Below, piece by piece: positions 6,989-11,763 of a stretch of 11,763 nt of DNA. The notes under the pieces were generated by a model that saw only the letters and a list, made by a program, of their open reading frames with translations, searched no databases and had not been told where the DNA came from. Numbering within the stretch: the first letter of the stretch is position 1; each line of letters starts with the position of its first letter. This DNA comes from Thermoflexales bacterium (GTDB lineage Bacteria > Chloroflexota > Anaerolineae > B4-G1): positions 1 through 11,763 of the forward strand of contig SKQX01000107.1 of NCBI GenBank assembly GCA_007118795.1, written 5' to 3'. The position numbers were made by a program, and so were the translations under genes.

Positions 6989-7019
6989 GGTGGGACGCAC
7001 TTCCGAAGTGCATCGCCCC
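6989..7019. repeat. Dispersed 31-bp palindrome, copy in the thiolase-DUF35 gap
   Basis: The palindrome is centred on ACTT-CCG-AAGT. Eleven of 14 possible pairs are intact, with mismatches at three outer positions. It matches a second copy at 10899-10929 in 26 of 31 positions. It starts 4 nt after the thiolase stop codon (TAG, 7024-7026) and ends about 15 nt before the DUF35 ribosome site. It could protect or end the transcript between cistrons, or be a small mobile palindrome. Confidence 0.75.
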
Positions 7020-7023
7020 CAGT

Positions 7024-8178
7024 CTATATTCGCTCCAATATATGTGTGATCACGGTGGCTCCACTACCGCCGATGTTCTGAGCCATTCCGACCCGCGCGT
7101 TCGGCACCTGATTCTCTCCGGCAAGCCCACGCAACTGCTGTACCACCTCGACGATCTGGTAAACTCCCGTAGCGCCCACCGGATGCCCGCGCGCCTTTAG
7201 CCCCCCCATTGTGGTCACAGGAATCCGTCCTTCAATCCCGATTTCTCCGTCGGCGGCCAGCGCCAATCCTCTTCCTCTGTCTGCGAAACCAGCTGCCTCG
7301 AGGCTGAGGGCCGCCATAATCGTAAAGGCGTCGTGGAGTTCGAAGAGATCGATGTCCGCCGGACGGACGCCAGCGGCGTTATAGGCACGTTGCGACGAGA
7401 GTTCCGCTCCCGCGAGGACCAGAGGATCGTTCCGATCGTGGACAGCCAGGGTGTCCGTTCCCACGGCAGAGGCCGCTATGCCCACAGTCGCCATCGACTG
7501 ATGACGGGTTTCGCCAAGCGGGGCCAGCACAACCGCTGCCGCGCCATCACAGATGGGCGAACTGTCCAGCAGGTTGATGGGGTCGGAGATCATCCGCGCA
7601 CGACGGAACTTCTCACTACTGACCGGAAAACGGAACATCGCGTACGGATTGGCGAGGGCATTCTGATGGGCGTTGACGGCGAAGGGCGCGAAGTCCTGAT
7701 GGCCATACCCATATTGGTGCATGTAGCGCCGCATCACCAGCGCATTCAGCGTGACGAACGATGCGCCATGGGCAGCCTCGTAATCAGCGTCAGCAGCCAT
7801 GGCCAGGGCTGCTGTGGTGTCGGGACCGAGGGTATCGGTCATCTTCTCCACCCCCACCACGATCACCAGGTCGGCGAGCCCGCCGGCGACGGCGACGTAA
7901 CCCATCCGCACTGCCGCAGCGCCCGATCCACAGGCGGCTTCGATCTTGAATGCCTCAACGCCTCTTAGGCCAGCGAAGTCGGCCACGAGGGCCCCGAGAT
8001 GCTCCTGTCCCTCCAGTTCTCCCGACAGCATATTGCCCACGTAGAGCGCATCCGCCCTGACAACACCAGCATCGGCCATGGCGGCCTGCACCGCCTCCAG
8101 CGCCAGGTGTCGGAGACTAACGCCCCAATGCTCTCCAACCTCGGTTTGTCCTACTCCGATGACGGCTACCTCTCTCAT
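7024..8178 (-). CDS. Acetoacetyl-CoA thiolase, archaeal (SCP2-thiolase-like) type
   Basis: This enzyme condenses two acetyl-CoA into acetoacetyl-CoA, the first step of the mevalonate pathway. The 384-residue protein has the thiolase fold. The nucleophile Cys83 lies in EAACGSG, His282 in ELHDAF and His332 in GHPVGATG. Where classical thiolases carry a second catalytic Cys (CxGGG), this one has NIGGSGAT (368-375), as do archaeal and SCP2-type thiolases. It lies 41 bp after the HMG-CoA synthase and 57 bp before the DUF35 gene, the trio seen in archaea, so acetoacetyl-CoA would be handed directly to the synthase. The ATG at 8178 has CGGAG just upstream, rather close. A thiolase acting on other acyl-CoAs is possible in principle, but the neighbours argue for the mevalonate role. 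Confidence 0.93.
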   Translation of the reverse strand: MREVAVIGVGQTEVGEHWGVSLRHLALEAVQAAMADAGVVRADALYVGNMLSGELEGQEHLGALVADFAGLRGVEAFKIEAACGSGAAAVRMGYVAVAGGLADLVIVVGVEKMTDTLGPDTTAALAMAADADYEAAHGASFVTLNALVMRRYMHQYGYGHQDFAPFAVNAHQNALANPYAMFRFPVSSEKFRRARMISDPINLLDSSPICDGAAAVVLAPLGETRHQSMATVGIAASAVGTDTLAVHDRNDPLVLAGAELSSQRAYNAAGVRPADIDLFELHDAFTIMAALSLEAAGFADRGRGLALAADGEIGIEGRIPVTTMGGLKARGHPVGATGVYQIVEVVQQLRGLAGENQVPNARVGMAQNIGGSGATVITHILERI

Positions 8179-8219
8179 GATCTCCGTTGCGGTGGCAAGT
8201 CTACTCTCGGCCGGCTGGA

Positions 8220-9296
8220 TTACCGGACCAACTTGTTACTGTAACGTGCATAGATAGCGTAGTCAACTTCACGCCGCCGTGTCACGTAGTCTCGCGTCCT
8301 CGGCGCAAGACGCTGGCGTTCTAAGATTGCGTCGGTGACCCGGATCGACAGAGCATCGGAGCCGGCACCGGAACCATAGCTCGCCAGAAGCACGCGGTCG
8401 CCAGGCTCCGCAATATCCAGGACGGCGGTCAGACCCAGCGGCGAAGAGGCGGCATAGGTGTTGCCGATCTCGTTGACCAGAAGTCCGCTCTGAACTTGTT
8501 CGACGGTGAATCCCAGTTGCTTGGCCACGCTGATGGGGAACTTGACATTGGGTTGGTGGAAGACAGCATACCGGTAATCGGGGGGCTCTGTCCCCAGACA
8601 TTCCATCAAGCTCCGAACGGCCTCGACAATGTGCGTGAAGTAGGCCGGCTGGCCCGTAAACCGACCGCCGTGCGACGGGTACCGCTGGTAGGCTCGCCGC
8701 CAGAAATCAGGGATATCCGTGGCGTAGGAGAGAGAGCCCTCGAAGGTGGCCAAGGCTTCTCGCGCTGGGCCAACCAGGTACGCCGCGCTACCAGCGGACG
8801 CTGTATACTCCAACGCGTCGGCAGGGCGGGCTTGCGCCACATCAGAGCCGATGGCCAGGGCGTAACGGGCCATCCCAGAGCCAACGAATCCAATCGCAGC
8901 CTGGATTGCCTCGGTGCCGGCCTTGCACGCGAACTCCCAGTCAGCAGCCTGAGTGTACGGGGTCGCACCGATGGCTTCAGCGACGATGGTCGAGGTAGGC
9001 TTGACGGCATATGGATGAGACTCGCTGCCCACCCAGACGGCTCGGATCTGGTTGGGGTCCACGGGGCCAGCTCGCGACAAGGCGTTACGGGCGGCCTCCA
9101 CGGACATCGTCACGACGTCCTCGTCCAGCCCGGCCACCGACTTCTCCTTGATCGGCGTGGATCCCTGGCCCTGCATCCAGACTCGGGCCACCTCCGCGTT
9201 TGGCAAGCGATAGCGGGGTACATAGGCTCCGTAGCCCACGAACCCGACCTCGCGCCTCGGCTTGAGCACCATCGATCCGTTACCTGGCGTGGTCAT
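8220..9296 (-). CDS. Hydroxymethylglutaryl-CoA synthase, archaeal type
   Basis: This enzyme joins acetyl-CoA and acetoacetyl-CoA to give HMG-CoA. At 358 residues it is the short archaeal/bacterial form. It opens with VGFVGYGAYVPRYR and carries Glu92 in VGSESHPYAVKP, nucleophile Cys124 in EFACKAGTEA and His247 in VFHQPN, the expected catalytic triad. Later motifs are NEIGNTYAASSPLGL (275-289) and ASYGSGAGSDA (305-315). The start is uncertain. The ATG at 9296 has no Shine-Dalgarno site but overlaps the stop of a 50-codon frame (ATGA), which would suit translational coupling. An ATG at 9272 (Met9) has only a weak AGGT upstream. Similarity starts at about residue 15, so either fits. It is 41 bp ahead of the thiolase and downstream of HMG-CoA reductase. 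Confidence 0.94.
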   Translation of the reverse strand: MTTPGNGSMVLKPRREVGFVGYGAYVPRYRLPNAEVARVWMQGQGSTPIKEKSVAGLDEDVVTMSVEAARNALSRAGPVDPNQIRAVWVGSESHPYAVKPTSTIVAEAIGATPYTQAADWEFACKAGTEAIQAAIGFVGSGMARYALAIGSDVAQARPADALEYTASAGSAAYLVGPAREALATFEGSLSYATDIPDFWRRAYQRYPSHGGRFTGQPAYFTHIVEAVRSLMECLGTEPPDYRYAVFHQPNVKFPISVAKQLGFTVEQVQSGLLVNEIGNTYAASSPLGLTAVLDIAEPGDRVLLASYGSGAGSDALSIRVTDAILERQRLAPRTRDYVTRRREVDYAIYARYSNKLVR

Positions 9297-9445
9297 GGAC
9301 TGTGTTGGAGAGCATCTCGACTATGCTCCCTCGGACACGTGACCCGGAGCCGGGACAAGGGACGCCCATATCGAGAGTGAGATGATCTCCGGGACGTGAT
9401 CCGTCCGGCAGTGCCACCCGGTACCACGATCCTATAGTCCGCCAC
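9293..9445 (-). CDS. Possible 50-codon ORF between reductase and synthase genes
   Basis: A GTG at 9445 lies 5 nt after a strong GAGGAGG site, which itself overlaps the reductase stop codon. The frame runs 50 codons and stops in TGA (9293-9295), sharing ATGA with the HMG-CoA synthase start. The product would start VADYRIVVPGGTAGR and is then rich in Arg and Ser, with no motif I recognise. Ribosome site, uninterrupted frame and ATGA overlap argue for translation, perhaps only to deliver ribosomes to the synthase, which lacks its own site. Composition argues against a conserved protein. A 153-bp open frame by chance is not rare in GC-rich DNA. Confidence 0.35.
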   Translation of the reverse strand: MADYRIVVPGGTAGRITSRRSSHSRYGRPLSRLRVTCPREHSRDALQHSP

Positions 9446-9455
9446 GGCGGCCTCC

Positions 9456-10742
9456 TCACTCACCGTGCACGTCCTCCAGAATGGCTGCAGCGTGATCCTG
9501 GCGAATCTCGCCTCGCTCGATCAGCGCCTCTGCCACCTGTCGGATCTCCTGGCCCTGGGCTCCGGCTGCCATAGCCACCTGTCGAGCGTGGAGCTGCATG
9601 TGCCCCCTTTGGATCCCCTCTGTGGCCAGGGCCCGTAGAGCGGCCAGATTCTGCGCCAAACCCACGGCAACGATGACCTGGGCCAGCTCCTGCGCCGTCT
9701 CTGCCCCAAGGATCTTGAGTGCCAGCCGAGCCGTAGGATGCACCTGTGTCGCCCCCCCCACGATCCCAGCGGCGACAGGCATCTCCAGCGTACCGGCCAG
9801 CTCGCCGCGGACGTCCTGGGCCCAGGTGCTCAGGCTCCGGTAGCCACGTCCACGCCCGGCATACGCGTGAGCTCCAGCCTCCACCGCCCGCCAGTCATTT
9901 CCTGTGGCCAGGACAACGGCATCGACCCCGTTCATGATCCCCTTGTTGTGCGTCGCAGCACGATACGGATCGGCCGCGGCGAACGCTGAGGCATCGACGA
10001 TGTTCTGGACCACCTCCTCTCCGGAGAAGCCCTGGAACGCTAACGCCTCGGCCGGCACTCTGCACCGCGCCCTTGCCAGCCGCCGATCCGCCAAGTTGGA
10101 TAGGATTCGGAGTCGCGTCCGCCCGCCCGTGATCTCCTCGATACGAGGTGCCAGCGACTCACAGGCGGTGTTGACAACGTTGGCGCCCATAGCGTCGCGG
10201 CAGTCGAATATGAGATGCACGATTAGCATCGGACCTACGGGAGTCGCACTCAGGATCCGCACCTCCAGCTCTCGCGCTCCTCCCCCCAACCGTAGGAGCA
10301 GGGGGTCGGTCTCGTCTGCCAGGGCTAACAGCTCCTCACGGGCGGCCAGGATATCGAAGCGCGCTGAGTGAGGGTCTGCTACGTTCAGCACCTGAATCTG
10401 ACCGATCATCTCTGAGGGGGCGGCCGTGGCCTGAAAGCCTCCTCCAGCCCGCACTAACTTGGCAGCGAAGGACGCTCCCGCCACTACCGACGGCTCCTCA
10501 ATGGCCATCGGCACCAGGACATCGCGTCCGTTGATCAAGAAGTTGACCGCGATTCCCAGAGGCAGCGCGTGCAACCCGATGACATTCTCGATCATGTCGT
10601 CGGCTCGAGCCAGATCCAGACCCATCCCTCGGCCAAGCGCTGTCGCCTCTGCAGTGGAGAGGTCGGCCCATTGAGCGACCCGTTCAACACGGTCGGCCAA
10701 CGGCAGCTCATAGAATCCGGTGAACCGAGAAGATGGCGTCAT
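9456..10742 (-). CDS. mvaA: HMG-CoA reductase, class II
   Basis: It interconverts HMG-CoA and mevalonate. From the ATG at 10742 the protein is 428 residues, as I recall for the class II enzyme of Pseudomonas mevalonii, and it follows that sequence closely. Catalytic Glu83 (IEEPS), Lys267 (THNKG), Asp283 (GNDW) and His381 (GIQRGHMQLHA) fall at the same numbers as in P. mevalonii. DAMGANVVNT (183-192) and GGATQVHP (329-336) are further signatures. Asp146, tied to NADH preference in P. mevalonii, is at the matching position, so NADH use is likely. P. mevalonii uses its enzyme to degrade mevalonate, but the synthase and thiolase just downstream point to biosynthesis here. The start at 10742 has AGGAGGG very close (2-3 nt). 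The longer frame to 10847 would add 35 residues foreign to the family and run through the leader hairpin. Confidence 0.96.
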   Translation of the reverse strand: MTPSSRFTGFYELPLADRVERVAQWADLSTAEATALGRGMGLDLARADDMIENVIGLHALPLGIAVNFLINGRDVLVPMAIEEPSVVAGASFAAKLVRAGGGFQATAAPSEMIGQIQVLNVADPHSARFDILAAREELLALADETDPLLLRLGGGARELEVRILSATPVGPMLIVHLIFDCRDAMGANVVNTACESLAPRIEEITGGRTRLRILSNLADRRLARARCRVPAEALAFQGFSGEEVVQNIVDASAFAAADPYRAATHNKGIMNGVDAVVLATGNDWRAVEAGAHAYAGRGRGYRSLSTWAQDVRGELAGTLEMPVAAGIVGGATQVHPTARLALKILGAETAQELAQVIVAVGLAQNLAALRALATEGIQRGHMQLHARQVAMAAGAQGQEIRQVAEALIERGEIRQDHAAAILEDVHGE

Positions 10743-10781
10743 ATCCCTCCTGGTCGGCATCGACACCGATTGTATCACATC

Positions 10782-10811
10782 AAAACCGCCGGACGCCTGA
10801 GGTCCCGGCGG
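10782..10811 (-). terminator. Terminator-like hairpin in the HMG-CoA reductase leader (possible attenuator)
   Basis: Read on the minus strand, CCGCCGGGAC (10811-10802) pairs with GTCCGGCGG (10794-10786) with one unpaired base in the first arm and a 7-nt loop, and UUUU follows at once (complement of 10782-10785). It lies between the candidate promoter and the reductase start. It could therefore pause or end transcription before the mevalonate genes, or end read-through from the phosphoesterase gene. The U-run is short. Confidence 0.45.
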
Positions 10812-10823
10812 CTGCATGCGTAT

Positions 10824-10857
10824 AGTATACCACGCTCGTCCTCCCAAAACCTGTCAA
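10824..10857 (-). promoter_or_regulatory. Candidate extended -10 promoter for the mevalonate cluster
   Basis: On the minus strand TGG-TATACT (TATACT is the complement of 10824-10829) is a good extended -10 element. TTGACA, a consensus -35 box, is the complement of 10852-10857, but the 22-bp spacing is too long for ordinary sigma-70 use, so the extended -10 may act alone. The leader to the reductase ATG would be about 75 nt and includes the hairpin at 10782-10811. Confidence 0.45.
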
Positions 10858-10898
10858 CCTGCCCTCGGAGCCTTCCAAAAACCTATCACATGTCCCAA

Positions 10899-10929
10899 GG
10901 TGCGACGCGCTTCGGAAGTGCGTCGCACC
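10899..10929. repeat. Dispersed 31-bp palindrome, copy after the phosphoesterase stop
   Basis: GGTGCGACGC (10899-10908) and GCGTCGCACC (10920-10929) are perfect complements. The stem extends inward through one G-T pair and CTT/AAG to 14 pairs around a CGG loop. It matches the copy at 6989-7019 in 26 of 31 positions and starts 4 nt after the phosphoesterase TGA (10934-10936). No U-run follows, so it is not a classical intrinsic terminator. Confidence 0.8.
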
Positions 10930-10933
10930 GCCA

Positions 10934-11763
10934 TCACATCTCCGTCGCGGTGCCAGAAAGCGTCCACTGGATTATCTCTGGCGGGCAGAGGAACCGAGCC
11001 CGCGGAGCACCCAGCCCTTCCATACCCAGACCGCGGCTGACATAGAGGGTTGTCCCCTTCTCCTGGTACCGCCCCATCTCGTATCGCTTCCAGAAATCGG
11101 AGCTGGTCAAGACGGCACCCAGGAGCGGCAGGCGGATCTGTCCTCCGTGGGTATGACCACACAGATAGAGATCGACCCCGCATTCCGTCGCTTCCGGCAT
11201 CAGGTCCGGGGAGTGGTAGAGCAGCAGGGTGAATCGATCCTCGGGTATATCGGCCAGGAGGCGACGAAGCCGAGGAGCGTCACGGGCCCGCTCCCGGGTG
11301 CACTGTAGCCCAGCGATGCGGAGATTGTGACCACTCACTTGCAGATCAACCGCTTCGTCCTGGAGCCAGTCGATGGGCAGCCCGGCGAATATCGCCGGTA
11401 TCACCTCTTTCAGGTCAACGGGGGGACTCCCGGTGATGGCGTAGATGGGGACGCGGCTGGCACGTCCCAGATCGGCGCGTTGACAGAGGGCCTCCAGCAG
11501 GCTCCGGGCCTGGGCCTGAGCCTTAGGGTCGCGGACAGTCGACAGGTTGAGATAGTCGCCGGTCAGAACGATGAGGTCCGGGCGCAGGCTCTCGACAAGA
11601 TTCAGCATCTTGTGTTCCCGTGCCGTGATTCTCTCAACGTGGATATCGCTGATATGCAGGATTCGCAGAGGGGTGCCGCTGTCGAGTTTGGGGGATTCGA
11701 GGGCCTGCTGCGTCACTTGGACAGCGAAAGGCTCCACCCAGGTCGCGTAAGCGGAAGCGGCAG
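10934..11763 (-). CDS. YkuE-like metallophosphoesterase, 5'-truncated by window edge
   Basis: This is a calcineurin-type phosphoesterase of the YkuE/membrane-associated group. Counting from the GTG at 11737, DIH is at 31-33, GDY at 60-62, LYHSPD at 173-178 and CGHTHGGQIRLP at 193-204. The C-terminus has RGLGMEG and FLCPPEI, typical of the group. The frame stays open to the window edge and reads AYATWVEPFAVQVT upstream of DIH, which looks like the linker after an N-terminal membrane anchor. The true start is therefore probably outside, and the GTG is not chosen. Where GNHD is expected the sequence reads ITGSPPVD (101-108), so an Asn metal ligand and a catalytic His are absent. Other members act on lipid headgroups such as UDP-diacylglucosamine or on unknown phosphoesters; substrate unknown here. 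It is on the same strand as the mevalonate genes, about 190 bp ahead of the reductase. Confidence 0.87.
   Translation of the reverse strand, partial: AASAYATWVEPFAVQVTQQALESPKLDSGTPLRILHISDIHVERITAREHKMLNLVESLRPDLIVLTGDYLNLSTVRDPKAQAQARSLLEALCQRADLGRASRVPIYAITGSPPVDLKEVIPAIFAGLPIDWLQDEAVDLQVSGHNLRIAGLQCTRERARDAPRLRRLLADIPEDRFTLLLYHSPDLMPEATECGVDLYLCGHTHGGQIRLPLLGAVLTSSDFWKRYEMGRYQEKGTTLYVSRGLGMEGLGAPRARFLCPPEIIQWTLSGTATEM

Noticed and set aside
7333..7968. 211-codon plus-strand frame opposite the thiolase
   Set aside because: It is a shadow of the thiolase, whose active-site motifs are all in place on the minus strand.
8496..9380. 294-codon plus-strand frame opposite HMG-CoA synthase
   Set aside because: It is antisense to a gene with clear catalytic motifs, and its product is low-complexity and unlike any family I know. 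Long antisense frames are common at this GC content.
10743..10847. Longer N-terminus for HMG-CoA reductase
   Set aside because: The extra 35 residues do not belong to the class II family, there is no ribosome site, and the stretch covers the leader hairpin.
10824..10857. TTGACA/TATACT as an ordinary -35/-10 pair
   Set aside because: The 22-bp spacing is too long for normal sigma-70 promoters; only the extended -10 is kept as a candidate.

Overview
The window (about 60% GC by eye) looks like part of a bacterial chromosome. The best guess is an uncultured, probably anaerobic member of the Chloroflexota. This rests on a high-GC bacterial gene style with good Shine-Dalgarno sites, a mevalonate pathway (known in Chloroflexus), a corrinoid methyl-transfer locus with a hydantoinase-like partner, and short GC-rich palindromic repeats between genes. 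The assignment is inference; no rRNA, tRNA or marker gene is present.

Left third (1-4253, mostly + strand). The window opens inside a corrinoid (B12-binding) methyltransferase subunit. About 60 bp after it is a short reading frame whose first ~22 residues resemble the N-terminus of an MttB-type (trimethylamine methyltransferase family) protein and then lose similarity. Next comes a decayed IS110-family transposase on the minus strand (755-1954, with stops, frameshifts and an internal deletion), then an intact HyuA-like hydantoinase/oxoprolinase-family ATPase (2286-4253). I read this as a methylated-compound utilisation locus broken by an IS110 element that has itself since decayed.

Middle (4254-6556). 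mscL carries an added C-terminal zinc ribbon. It is followed by a UlaG-like metallo-beta-lactamase-fold hydrolase with its own probable promoter. Both are on the minus strand. Beyond them lies about 860 bp of non-coding DNA rich in hairpins and direct repeats.

Right half (6557-10742, minus strand). This is a compact early-mevalonate cluster. In order of transcription it holds class II HMG-CoA reductase, an archaeal-type HMG-CoA synthase, an archaeal-type acetoacetyl-CoA thiolase, and a DUF35 zinc-ribbon/OB-fold protein. In archaea the last three form one complex that passes acetoacetyl-CoA from thiolase to synthase. With the reductase beside them the set would convert acetyl-CoA to mevalonate. 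A candidate extended -10 promoter and a terminator-like hairpin precede the reductase. A 50-codon frame fills the reductase-synthase gap and overlaps the synthase start by ATGA.

The window ends inside a YkuE-like metallophosphoesterase (10934 to the edge) in which the expected GNHD metal-binding motif reads GSPP. Two copies of one ~31-bp palindrome lie exactly 4 nt after two stop codons, those of the phosphoesterase and the thiolase.
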